A DNA stretch of 64,000 bases from NCBI GenBank assembly GCA_963824215.1, contig CAWGOE010000001.1:434001-498000 (forward strand), written 5' to 3'. This DNA is from VRUE01 sp963824215 (GTDB lineage Bacteria; Actinomycetota; Thermoleophilia; Solirubrobacterales; 70-9). Made by a program: the position numbers and the translations under genes. The notes under the pieces were generated by a model. The model was given only the letters and a program-made list of their open reading frames with translations, was not told the origin of the DNA and searched no databases. Below, piece by piece: positions 9,389-17,792 of the stretch; within the stretch, counting starts at the first letter, position 1; each line of letters begins with the position of its first letter.

Positions 9389-10225
9389 CTAACCGATCGG
9401 GTAGGAGCCAAGAATTCTCACGCTCTCGGCCTTCGCTCGCAGGGCCTCTAGTGCCTCTGCGACGGCCTTGTCCCCAACTGCTCCTTCAAGATCGCAGAAG
9501 AACATGTAGCGGCCCAGGCCCTGGCGCGCGGGGCGGGACTCGATCCGGGAGAGATTGACGGCCCGGCTGGAGAACTCCTGCAGCGCGTCGACGAGGGCAC
9601 CGGGATGGTCAGCGCCGAGCTCGGAGAAGACGAGTGACGTCCGCCACGGCCCCTCGCCCGTGGGCTCCGTGCTCTCCGGGGCGATCCAGACGAAGCGGGT
9701 GACGTTGTCGGCCTCGTCCTCGATCCCCTCACGCAGAACCGTGCAGCCGTAGAGCTCGGCGGCGGCACGGGCGCCGATCGCCGCCCACGGCCGCACCGAC
9801 TCGCCGACCATGCGCACTGCCTCGGCGGTGCTGCTGACGCTGCGCCGTTCGACGCCTGGCAGGTGCTCGCGCAGGAAGCCGGCGCACTGGGCGAGCGGCT
9901 GCGGGTGGGAGAGGACCGCCGCCACCTGCTCCAACTCGATCCCCTCGCGGGCGATCAGATGGGCGTGGACGCGAAAGTCATGCTCGCCGACGATCGTCAC
10001 CGCCTCGGTGTCGAAGGCAAGCGTGTCGAGCGTGCTGCGCACCGACCCCTCGATCGAGTTCTCGAACGGCACGAGGGCCCGCTCCGCCTCACCACGCTCG
10101 ACCGCGACGATCGCGTCGTGGACAGTCGCTGTCCGCAGCGCCTCGATCTCCACTCCCTCCGGCAACGCCTCGCGCAGAGCGTCTTCGGTAAACGTCCCGG
10201 CCGGCCCAAGAAAAGAGATGCGCAT
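9389..10225 (-). CDS. pheA: Prephenate dehydratase
   Basis: Converts prephenate to phenylpyruvate in phenylalanine synthesis. The 278 residues are the normal length for a monofunctional enzyme (no chorismate mutase domain). It begins MRISFLGPAGTFTEDAL, followed by the catalytic lobe with VPFENSIEGSV and the DNVTRFVWI segment containing the conserved Thr-Arg-Phe. A C-terminal ACT domain (about 195-275) carries SRIESRP, the phenylalanine-binding motif, so feedback inhibition is expected. The upstream region on this strand contains the long inverted repeat at 10285-10426. Confidence 0.95.
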   Translation of the reverse strand: MRISFLGPAGTFTEDALREALPEGVEIEALRTATVHDAIVAVERGEAERALVPFENSIEGSVRSTLDTLAFDTEAVTIVGEHDFRVHAHLIAREGIELEQVAAVLSHPQPLAQCAGFLREHLPGVERRSVSSTAEAVRMVGESVRPWAAIGARAAAELYGCTVLREGIEDEADNVTRFVWIAPESTEPTGEGPWRTSLVFSELGADHPGALVDALQEFSSRAVNLSRIESRPARQGLGRYMFFCDLEGAVGDKAVAEALEALRAKAESVRILGSYPIG

Positions 10226-10284
10226 CTAGAGAAAGACTGCCATGACGCAACCCGAGCTGTCGGCGAGTCGTGCTGGTATGGGGA

Positions 10285-10426
10285 TAGGCGGATGGTGGGG
10301 CTGTGCGGGAGCCTCGCGAAGCGGCCACGGCTGAGAAATCCTGGGCCCCCGAAGGGGGCTCCAAATCCGTGAGCGAAGCGTCAGCGAAGCGAACATAGGC
10401 TCCCGCACAGCCCCACCATCCGCCTA
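10285..10426. repeat. 30-bp perfect inverted repeat with structured loop
   Basis: Positions 10285-10314 and 10397-10426 are perfect reverse complements (30 bp). The 82-base loop contains a nested hairpin GCCCCC-GAA-GGGGGC followed by TCCAAA. The reverse complement of that part, TTTGGAGCCCCC, is shared with the two elements inside the O-antigen ligase gene. The right arm ends two bases before the stop of the minus-strand gene 10428-11465, so one job could be termination of that gene ahead of pheA. Confidence 0.85.
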
Positions 10427-10427
10427 C

Positions 10428-11465
10428 TCATTCAAAGACGACGGTGTACGACGCTTCGTTGTTTTCGGAGACTTCCTCGCCTGGAACCGGCTCCGCTTCG
10501 ACTTCCAGCGTCGCTTCGCCCTGCGGCGTTGGCGTCAGCGGGATCACCACCGTTTCAGTTGCTCCCGCTTCGATGCTGCTGATGTCGCCGACGAGGGTTT
10601 TGCCGTTGACAGTTACCGAGACGGTGACGCCGTTCTCGGTCGATTCGCCCTGGTTTTGCACTTCCACTTCGACTTCAGGCGTTTCTTCGGCCGTCACCGA
10701 CGTAGTTCCTTCGGGCGTCAGTTCGGCACCGTTGACGCTGGTCCCAAGCAGTCCCAATCCGTGCACGCCCGGCGTCGCCGCGCTGGTCGCGCCGCTAACC
10801 CCACTGAGCGCTTCAGTGATGGCGTCTTCGTCGAGCCACGCAGTGCCGTCTGGAACGAAGACGCTCTCCGGCACGTCCTCTCCTTCGATCCCGTTGTCGG
10901 CGAGAACGCCATCAATTTCGGGCAGGACGACGGTGGAGTAGAGGATGTCGCTGGCGTACAGCTTGCCCATCTGGTTGGCAATCGCCGCGGTCGCTTTCTC
11001 CGAGCCGACGTCGCCCAGTGCGGTGCTCACCTTGTCGGCGATCTCGGTCATCGCGCTGCCGCGCAGCTCGTAGACCAGCTCCAGCGTGTCCTGTGCATTG
11101 CCCATGTCGCCGGGCGTATCGAGAGCATCGACTCGCGAGGCGTAGTTGTCCATCGCGCTGCGGTCAGCGTTGACCTCGGCGACAAAGTCGGTGACCGAGA
11201 GGTCGCCAGGATCGGAGAGCTTGTCGAAGAACGATTTGCTGGTCTGGTCGGTCTCTTCGACGATCTGGGTGACGTTGCCGGCGTAATCGCTGAGGGCACG
11301 CTCCTTGCGGGCGTTGAGGCAGCCCCGCACCCCGAGCACGAGCAGGATCAGGACCAGCAGGCCCGCGCCGAGGGCAAGCCCCCGCCGCAGCAGGATCTGC
11401 TGTCGTTCGGGACGACGTGGCGGGCGTGGTCTGCGCCCCGGCCGGGATGCGAGCGAATCCTCCAA
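10428..11465 (-). CDS. Single-pass membrane protein with C-terminal CARDB-like domain
   Basis: Function unknown. The 345 residues start with a basic, proline-rich cytoplasmic segment (about 1-27), one membrane helix (about 28-46, ending in VRGCLNARKE), a helical extracytoplasmic region (50-200), and a beta-rich domain (about 240-345) resembling CARDB/Ig-like adhesion domains (VEVEVQNQGESTENGVTVSV). The start is a TTG; the gene is divergent from the kinase gene at 11478 with only 12 bases between starts. Its place beside the kinase/FHA cluster suggests a cell-envelope role, but that is inference. Confidence 0.75.
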   Translation of the reverse strand: MEDSLASRPGRRPRPPRRPERQQILLRRGLALGAGLLVLILLVLGVRGCLNARKERALSDYAGNVTQIVEETDQTSKSFFDKLSDPGDLSVTDFVAEVNADRSAMDNYASRVDALDTPGDMGNAQDTLELVYELRGSAMTEIADKVSTALGDVGSEKATAAIANQMGKLYASDILYSTVVLPEIDGVLADNGIEGEDVPESVFVPDGTAWLDEDAITEALSGVSGATSAATPGVHGLGLLGTSVNGAELTPEGTTSVTAEETPEVEVEVQNQGESTENGVTVSVTVNGKTLVGDISSIEAGATETVVIPLTPTPQGEATLEVEAEPVPGEEVSENNEASYTVVFE

Positions 11466-11477
11466 GTAGCAGGGAGT

Positions 11478-12440
11478 ATGTCGCAGGAGGAAGCGGATTC
11501 GCGACGAAGTCGGATAGAGCTCGTGGTCGGCACTCTCGTCCTCAACCGTTTCCTGATCGAGCGCCGCATCGGCAGCGGCGGCTTCGGCGTGGTCTACGAG
11601 GCCTGGGACGGCCGTCTAGAGCGGACGGTCGCGGTCAAGGCGATCGAATCCCGTGGGGAGGCGGGTAAGCGGGTCTTGCGCGAGGCGCAGGCCGCTGCGC
11701 GCCTCAACCATCCGGGCATCGTCACCCTCTACGAGCTGGGAGAGGAGGACGGCAACGCCCTGCTCGTCACCGAGCTGGTCGAGGGTCGGACCCTTGCCCG
11801 GCTCAGCCGCGAGGGCGCCCTCAGCGACCGCGAGGTCGGCGAGATTGGCGCCGACCTCTGCGAGGCCCTCGACCACGCGCACTCGCGCGGAGTCGTCCAT
11901 CGCGACATCAAGCCGCAAAACGTCGTCGTCGCGCCCGAGGGCGAGTTCCGCGCCAAGTTGATGGACTTCGGCATCGCCCGCCTCTCAGATGCATCTGCCC
12001 TGACCGTTCCCGGTGACGTCGTCGGCACCCTTGCCTACATGTCGCCGGAGCAGGCCGAGGGTCAAGCGGCCGGCCCCGAGGCCGACGTCTACTCGCTGGC
12101 GCTGACGCTGTATGAGTGCTGGGGGGGCGAGAACCCGAACCGCCGCGCGACCCCTGCTGCCACGGCGCGTGCAATCGGCGGTCGACCCCGACCCTTGCGC
12201 CGCCTTCGCCCCGACCTGCCGCGGGGGCTCAGCGACGCGATCGACGCCGCGCTGCAACCTCGCCCAGGGCGCCGGCCGGCCCTGGAAGAGCTGGGCAGCG
12301 CGATCGAGGAGGCGCTGGACAGCCTCGCCGACAACCTTCCCGCCGTTCGCACGCCGATTGGGCTGAGGCTCGGCGCGGTGGCCGCCGCCGCGATGCTCGG
12401 CGCCTGGCTTGCATTGGGCCACGGGGCCTTCCTCCCCTAG
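11478..12440 (+). CDS. Membrane-anchored serine/threonine protein kinase (PknA-like position)
   Basis: Phosphorylates Ser/Thr on proteins. From ATG 11478 the protein has 320 residues. Motifs: glycine loop GSGGFGVVY (32-40), VAVK with Lys54, HRDIKPQN (141-148), DFG (163-165), and GTLAYMSPEQ in the activation segment. The juxtamembrane part is short, and one hydrophobic helix (about 299-318) ends the protein, so there is no extracellular sensor. An AGGGAG site lies only one base from the ATG, which is too close; a box like that of leaderless genes (TAGCAG) precedes it, so start and promoter are uncertain. First gene of the fhaA-fhaB-pstP-rodA-pbpA-pknB run, in the order seen in other Actinobacteria. 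Confidence 0.9.
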   Translation: MSQEEADSRRSRIELVVGTLVLNRFLIERRIGSGGFGVVYEAWDGRLERTVAVKAIESRGEAGKRVLREAQAAARLNHPGIVTLYELGEEDGNALLVTELVEGRTLARLSREGALSDREVGEIGADLCEALDHAHSRGVVHRDIKPQNVVVAPEGEFRAKLMDFGIARLSDASALTVPGDVVGTLAYMSPEQAEGQAAGPEADVYSLALTLYECWGGENPNRRATPAATARAIGGRPRPLRRLRPDLPRGLSDAIDAALQPRPGRRPALEELGSAIEEALDSLADNLPAVRTPIGLRLGAVAAAAMLGAWLALGHGAFLP

Positions 12441-12457
12441 ACCTCTAGGATTTCCCG

Positions 12458-13228
12458 ATCAGCGTTTTACGCAGCCTCGAGAGTCGGATCGAAGGCCTCG
12501 TCGAGGGGGTCTTCAGCCGCGCCTTCAGCTCCGAGGTGCAGCCGGTCGAGCTCGCCCGCAAGCTGGCCAAGGAGATGGACTCCCACAAGACCGCCGGCGT
12601 CGCCCGCGTCTACGTGCCCAACGAGTACACGGTCTACCTCTCGGGCCAGGATCGCACTCGCCTCGAGGGCTACGAGCGTTCGCTGGAGCAGGAGCTCTCG
12701 GGGTATCTGCTGGAGCACGCGCGGCGGCGCAGCTACGACCTGCTGACTCGTCCCACTGTTGCCTTCGAGACCGACGAGCGCTTGCGCCTGGGCGAGTTCG
12801 GGATTCAGCCGCGGATGGTCAAGCCGCCGGCGCACGAGGGCGAGGCGCCGAGCCAAGGCGAGGAGGGCCACACGATGGTCTACTCGGCCGTCCGTGACGC
12901 GCCGCCTAAAGCGGCGGAGAACCCGGTCGGCCGCGCCGAAGTCGCGAGCCGCGCGGTTGTCACCGTCGACGACCGTCGCTACGTGCTCGACGCGGCCCGC
13001 TCGACCGTCGGCCGCTCCCGCGATGCGGACTGCGTTCTGCGCGACCCCAACGTTTCCCGCCACCACGCCGAGCTACGCCGCTCGCCGAGCGGCGATTGGA
13101 CGATCGCCGACCTCGGCTCGACCAACGGGATCAAGGTCAACGGCCGCCGCGTCGGCTCGACCCGGCTCAAATCGGGAGACAAGGTCACGCTCGGCACGAC
13201 GACCTTCCAGGTCGACATCGAGCGGTAA
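12458..13228 (+). CDS. fhaA: FHA-domain protein FhaA, probable ATC start
   Basis: Phosphothreonine-binding adaptor that works with Ser/Thr kinases in wall synthesis. The N-terminal DUF3662 domain (about 1-120) and C-terminal FHA domain (about 165-255; GRS, SRHHAE and STNG motifs) are clear. The first canonical start in frame is GTG 12536, but the 26 codons before it encode SVLRSLESRIEGLVEGVFSR, the conserved start of this family. An in-frame stop at 12446-12448 leaves no upstream ATG, GTG or TTG. ATC 12458 stands where family members have Met. It follows TAGGAT by six bases, the same geometry as leaderless genes in this window, and an AGGA lies seven bases upstream. If ATC is not used, GTG 12536 would give a truncated 230-residue protein. 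Confidence 0.85.
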   Translation: MSVLRSLESRIEGLVEGVFSRAFSSEVQPVELARKLAKEMDSHKTAGVARVYVPNEYTVYLSGQDRTRLEGYERSLEQELSGYLLEHARRRSYDLLTRPTVAFETDERLRLGEFGIQPRMVKPPAHEGEAPSQGEEGHTMVYSAVRDAPPKAAENPVGRAEVASRAVVTVDDRRYVLDAARSTVGRSRDADCVLRDPNVSRHHAELRRSPSGDWTIADLGSTNGIKVNGRRVGSTRLKSGDKVTLGTTTFQVDIER

Positions 13229-13270
13229 TCCCCGATGGCGACGATCTGGGCCCGTCATTAGGGTGCAGGC

Positions 13271-13741
13271 GTGGACTATGACCCGATTTCCGTAGCCCTC
13301 AAGTTCGGCTTCCTCGCCGTCCTCTATCTCTTCTTGCTCTGGATCGCGCGCAGCGCGCTGAAGGACCTGCGCGGCACGGTCGCGCCTGCCCCCGACGCGA
13401 CCGGCTTTCATCCCGTGCCCGCCTACGAAGGGGCTGCCGCGGGGGGCGACGCCTGGCTGGTCGTATTGCGCGGCGGCGGCTTGCGCGAGGGCGAGCGCTT
13501 CGACCTGATCGGCGGCCTCTCGATCGGCCGCTCGGCGGAAGCCGACCTGCGGATCGAGGATCGCTATGCCTCCGGCCTGCACGCGAGGATCTTCTCCCGT
13601 GAAGGACACGCTTACGTCGAAGACATGAGCTCCACCAACGGCACCCTGCTCAACGACGCCGCGCTGCACGGCGAGGCGGAGCTGATCGACGGAGACGTAG
13701 TGCGGATCGGCGACACCGAGTTCAGATTCGAGGGCGGCTAG
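13271..13741 (+). CDS. fhaB: FHA-domain membrane protein FhaB
   Basis: Phosphopeptide-binding partner of the PknA/PknB pathway (FhaB/FipA in mycobacteria). 156 residues: one N-terminal membrane helix (about 10-30, FGFLAVLYLFLLWIARSAL), a short linker, and an FHA domain (about 75-152) with IGRS, SGLHARI and SSTNGT. The expected SxxH has Gly between Ser and Leu-His, as in many FhaB proteins. GTG 13271 is six bases after TAGGGT (13259-13264), so it may also have its own leaderless transcript. The stop overlaps the pstP start (TAGTG). Confidence 0.92.
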   Translation: MDYDPISVALKFGFLAVLYLFLLWIARSALKDLRGTVAPAPDATGFHPVPAYEGAAAGGDAWLVVLRGGGLREGERFDLIGGLSIGRSAEADLRIEDRYASGLHARIFSREGHAYVEDMSSTNGTLLNDAALHGEAELIDGDVVRIGDTEFRFEGG

Positions 13742-14922
13742 TGCTTCGGGTCGACGACCAGGCATTCCGCACCGACACCGGCCGGCAGCGCAGCGAGAAC
13801 GAGGACTCGCTCTTCGTCCGCGCGCCGATCTTCGTCGTCGCCGACGGCATGGGCGGGGCCCAGGCTGGCGAGGTCGCCTCCAAAGCAGCGGCCGACTCTT
13901 TCGACCGGGATCTGCCGGAGGGCCCTCCCGAGCGTTTCCTGCGCGAGACGATCGAGGAGGCCAACCGACGTATCCACGATCTGGCCCGCGCCGATCCTTC
14001 CCGCGCCGGGATGGGGACGACGATCACCGCCGCGATCGTCGACGCGCAAGCCGAAGAGGTCGGCGTCGGCCACGTTGGCGACAGCCGTGCCTACCGCCTG
14101 CGCCGCGGCAAGCTCGAGCGGCTGACGCGGGATCACTCGCTGGTCGAGGAGATGCGGCGCAAAGGCCAGATCACCGACGCGCAGGCGGAGGATCACCCGC
14201 AGCGCTCGATCATCACCCGCGCTCTCGGTCCCGAGCCGGAGGTAGAGGTCGACCTGCAGACGGTCCCCGCTGCCCCCGGCGACGTCTTCCTGCTCTGCTC
14301 CGACGGTTTGACGACGATGGTCAACGAGGGGCGCATCGCCGAGGTTCTCTCCAGCACCACATCGATGCGCGAGGCGGTGCGGACGCTGGTCGACGAGGCC
14401 AATGGCGCCGGTGGTCGCGACAACATCACCGCGCTGGCCTTCCGCCTCGGCGACGCCGCGGCGCCAATGGGGGAGAAGCCCGAGGACGCGACGCTGGTGG
14501 GCGCCGCCGCCGAGGAGGCCGGCTTGACCGCAACCGAGGTGCGCCGCCGCGCCGCGGGCGTCGCGGCCCAGGAGCGCCGCGACAAGCTGGCAGCGAAGTC
14601 GCCACGACGTGGGCTGCGCACTGCGGCAAAGCTACTCGCGCTCGTTGCGGTCTTGGCGGCGGTCGCCTTCGGCGCTTGGTACGGCAATCGCCAGGTCTGG
14701 TTCCTCGGAACTGACGACAGCGGCCGAGCCTCTCTCTACCGCGGCCTGCCCTACGAGCTTCCCTTCGGCCTGAAGCTCTATGACGAGCGCTACGCCAGCC
14801 CGGTCCAGACGCAGGCCTTGCCGCCGGTGCGGCGCGAATCCGTCACCGATCACGACTTCCGCTCGCGCGAGGACGCGGTCTCGCTGGTCGAAGACATCGA
14901 ACGCAGCCAGGGAGTGCCTTGA
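13741..14922 (+). CDS. pstP: PP2C-type Ser/Thr protein phosphatase PstP
   Basis: Removes phosphate from kinase substrates and counteracts PknB. 393 residues: PPM/PP2C domain (about 5-240) with metal ligands in ENEDSLF, VADGMGG (33-39), LCSDGLT and GRDNIT; a linker; one membrane helix (about 293-312); and an extracytoplasmic tail of about 80 residues. GTG 13741 overlaps the fhaB stop by one base, indicating translational coupling. The domain order matches mycobacterial PstP. Confidence 0.93.
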   Translation: MLRVDDQAFRTDTGRQRSENEDSLFVRAPIFVVADGMGGAQAGEVASKAAADSFDRDLPEGPPERFLRETIEEANRRIHDLARADPSRAGMGTTITAAIVDAQAEEVGVGHVGDSRAYRLRRGKLERLTRDHSLVEEMRRKGQITDAQAEDHPQRSIITRALGPEPEVEVDLQTVPAAPGDVFLLCSDGLTTMVNEGRIAEVLSSTTSMREAVRTLVDEANGAGGRDNITALAFRLGDAAAPMGEKPEDATLVGAAAEEAGLTATEVRRRAAGVAAQERRDKLAAKSPRRGLRTAAKLLALVAVLAAVAFGAWYGNRQVWFLGTDDSGRASLYRGLPYELPFGLKLYDERYASPVQTQALPPVRRESVTDHDFRSREDAVSLVEDIERSQGVP

Positions 14923-14986
14923 CCGTGAGGGCGGAGCGACCAAGCGTGCATATCTGGTTCTTCGCGACGGGAGCGGAGCCGGAACA

Positions 14987-16319
14987 TTGTCTCTGAGCGC
15001 GCGAAACCGGGAGCTGGTTGCCCTGGTCCCGGTCGCCCTCCTGCTCAGCGCCGGCTTCGCCGCGGTCTTTGCCCAGGAGGACGCGCGGCTGGGCAACGTC
15101 AGCCTGATCTACGGCGCCTACTTCCTCGCCGTCTGCTTCGCCACCCACATCTTCCTCCGCTTGCGGCTGCCCAATGCCGACCCATACCTCTTCCCCCTGG
15201 TTGCCCTACTGACCGCCTTCGGCCTGGTGATGATCTACAGGATCGACGCGGACCTCGCCCGCGACCAGGCCAACTGGTTCGTGCTCGGCCTAATCCTCTT
15301 CGCCCTGACGATCCAGTTCCTGCGCGACTACGACGTGCTCGAGCGTTACCGCTACACGATCGCCGGCATCGGCTTGCTCCTCCTCCTGGCGCCGCGTCTG
15401 CCCGGTATTGGCCAGCAGGTCAACGGCGCCTTCCTCGGCATCAAGATCGGCCCGCTTGCCTTCCAACCGGCCGAGTTCTCGAAGATCTGCATCGTCGTCT
15501 TCCTCGCCAGCTACCTGCGCGAGCATCGTGAGGTCTTGATCGTCGGCGCGCGCCGAGTGCTCGGCGTCACCCTGCCGCCGCTCAAGCACCTCGGCCCGCT
15601 GCTGGTCGTCTGGGGGGCGTCGATGTTCATGCTCGTCTTCATCCGCGACCTGGGCAGCTCGCTGATGTTCTTCGCGGCCTTCCTCGCCCTGCTCTACGTC
15701 GCCACCGGCCGCTTCTCCTTCGTCGTGATCGGGATGGGGATGTTCCTCGTCGGCGCCTGGTTCTTCGCCTCCACCGTCCCCCATGTCCACGACCGGGTGG
15801 AGATCTCGGCTCGACCCTTACCAGGACCCGACCGTGAGCGGCTACCAGATCCTGCAGTCGATCTTCGCCCAGGCTGACGGCGGGCTCTTCGGCAAGGGCT
15901 TCGGTCAGGCGCTGATCACGATCCCCGGCACCGACAACGCTTTGCTGCCGGCGGCGCAGACCGACACGATCTACTCGTTGATCGTCAACGAGGTTGGACT
16001 CTTCGGCGCCAGCGCGGTCGTTCTCACCTACCTCCTGATCGCGGCGCGCGGGTTCAAGATCGCCCTCTTGGCCGACGACGGCTTCTCGAAGCTGCTCGCC
16101 ACCGGGCTAACCGCTGTCTTCGCGATCCAGGCCTTCGTGATCATCGGCGGCGTTACGCGCGTGATCCCGCTGACCGGCGTCACCCTGCCCTTCATCAGCT
16201 ACGGCGGCAGCTCAATCGTCGCCAACTTCGTCCTCCTGGCGCTGTTGCTACTGATCTCCGATCGCGCCCGGCGTGAGGCGATGGCCCCGCGCGGGGGGCT
16301 TGCCCTGGAGGGGACGTGA
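14987..16319 (+). pseudogene. rodA: SEDS glycosyltransferase RodA/FtsW family, interrupted by a one-base frameshift
   Basis: Polymerises lipid II into peptidoglycan with a class B PBP. The N-terminal part (TTG 14987 to the frame change, about 270 residues) contains most of the membrane helices. The C-terminal part is in another frame and ends at 16319. Read through with the extra base C15807 ignored, the junction becomes HVHDRVEIWLDPYQDPT, the normal RodA sequence before GYQILQSIFAQADGG. The combined length of about 443 residues is typical. As given, the upstream frame stops at 15877 and the downstream frame has an ATG at 15783. The gene sits between pstP and pbpA, the usual place of rodA. 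Because the function is normally important, a sequencing or assembly error is the simplest explanation, but a real mutation cannot be excluded. Confidence 0.85.
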
Positions 16320-16329
16320 CGGCTCGCCG

Positions 16330-17790
16330 ATGAACCGCCAGATCGTCCAGCTCTTCGCCTTCATCGTCGTGCTCTTCGCGGTGCTGGTCGCGTTCACGTC
16401 CTACTGGTCGGTCTTCGAGGCGGAGGCGCTGAAGGACAAGCGGGTAAACGCCCGCCCGCTGCTCGAGCAGCAGCAGATCGAGCGCGGCCGGATCCTTGCT
16501 GCCGACGGCACCGTCCTGGCCCGCTCGGTCGCCAAGGGCCGCGGCGACGCGCTGCGCTACGTGCGCCGCTACCCCGAGGGAGCGCTCTACGGCCACCCGA
16601 TCGGCTACAGCTTCGTGCGCGAGGGCGACAGCGAGCTCGAGAAGTACCACAACGATGAGCTGATCGGCGAGGGCTCGGAGCTCGGCTCGATCCTCGACGA
16701 GCTGCGCGGAGTGCAGCAGGAAGGCAACGACATCGTCACCAGCATCGACGCGGAGGCCCAAGCGGTGGCGCTCGCCGACCTCGAAGCCGCCGGCTTCGGC
16801 GCGGTGGTCGCGATCGAGCCGAGCACCGGCCGGGTGCGGGTGATGGCGTCGAACCCGCCGTATGACCCCAACCGGGTGCCCTTCGAATCCACCGAGCTCA
16901 ACCGGGACCCAACCTCGCCGCTGCTCAACCGCGCCACCCAGGGCCAGTATCCGCCCGGCTCGACCTTCAAGGTGGTGACCGCCGCCGCCGGCCTCGACAG
17001 CGGCACGATCACGCCGGAGACGACGATCGACGCCCCCGGCACGATCGAAGTCCAGGGCCAGCCGCTCTCCAACGACTTCAACCAGGACTTCGGTGCGATC
17101 TCGCTCGACACGGCGCTGACCAACTCGGTCAACACCTGGTTCGCCCAGCTCGGCGAGCGTCTCGGCGCCGAGACGATGTTCGAGTACATGGACGCCTTCG
17201 GCTTCGGCTCGACGCCGGCAATAGACCTGCCCTCCGATCAGGTCTACACGAGCGGGATATTCGACGAGGAAGAGCTGCTCGGACCCTCGGACCCGGTCGA
17301 CATCGCCCGTGTTGCCTTCGGCCAGGAGCGGCTCGCGGTGACGCCGCTGCAGATGGCCGAGGTGGCAGCGGCGGTCGCCAACGGCGGCAGGCTGATGAAG
17401 CCGCAGATCTGGAGCCGCGTGATCGACCCCGACGGGCGAGTCACCGAGCGAATGGATCCCTCGCAGTACAGTCAGCCGATCGACGAGGACACGGCGGTCG
17501 AGCTGACTACCGCGATGGAAGGGGTGGTCACGGAAGGTACCGGTACCAACGCGGCAATCTCCGGCGTCGCGGTCGCGGGCAAGACCGGTACGGCGGAAAC
17601 CCCGTTCAACGAGGACTGCGGCGGAGGCAGCGAAGAGAACCAGGCATGGTTCATCGGCTTTGCCCCAGCCGATGACCCGCAGATCGCGATCGCCGCGTCG
17701 GTCGAGTGCACGACCGCCTTTGGCGGCGACATCGCTGCGCCGATCTTCCGCGACGTCGCCGAAACCATCCTCGACAACGAAGGGAGCTGA
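16330..17790 (+). CDS. pbpA: Class B penicillin-binding protein (transpeptidase) PbpA
   Basis: Cross-links peptidoglycan, partner of the adjacent SEDS protein. From ATG 16330 the protein has 486 residues: one N-terminal membrane helix (about 5-25), a dimerisation region, and a transpeptidase domain (about 155-485). Catalytic motifs are STFK (Ser211), SVN (266-268) and KTG (418-420). It starts 10 bases after the rodA frame ends. The order rodA-pbpA-pknB is the actinobacterial arrangement. Confidence 0.94.
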   Translation: MNRQIVQLFAFIVVLFAVLVAFTSYWSVFEAEALKDKRVNARPLLEQQQIERGRILAADGTVLARSVAKGRGDALRYVRRYPEGALYGHPIGYSFVREGDSELEKYHNDELIGEGSELGSILDELRGVQQEGNDIVTSIDAEAQAVALADLEAAGFGAVVAIEPSTGRVRVMASNPPYDPNRVPFESTELNRDPTSPLLNRATQGQYPPGSTFKVVTAAAGLDSGTITPETTIDAPGTIEVQGQPLSNDFNQDFGAISLDTALTNSVNTWFAQLGERLGAETMFEYMDAFGFGSTPAIDLPSDQVYTSGIFDEEELLGPSDPVDIARVAFGQERLAVTPLQMAEVAAAVANGGRLMKPQIWSRVIDPDGRVTERMDPSQYSQPIDEDTAVELTTAMEGVVTEGTGTNAAISGVAVAGKTGTAETPFNEDCGGGSEENQAWFIGFAPADDPQIAIAASVECTTAFGGDIAAPIFRDVAETILDNEGS

Positions 17791-17792
17791 GA

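Noticed and set aside
10656..11477. In-frame N-terminal extension of the kinase at 11478
   Set aside because: The extension lies entirely antisense to the CARDB-like gene and lacks kinase homology; the kinase domain starts after 11478.
15783..16319. Programmed frameshift in rodA
   Set aside because: No slippery heptamer at the junction; a single extra C explains it better.
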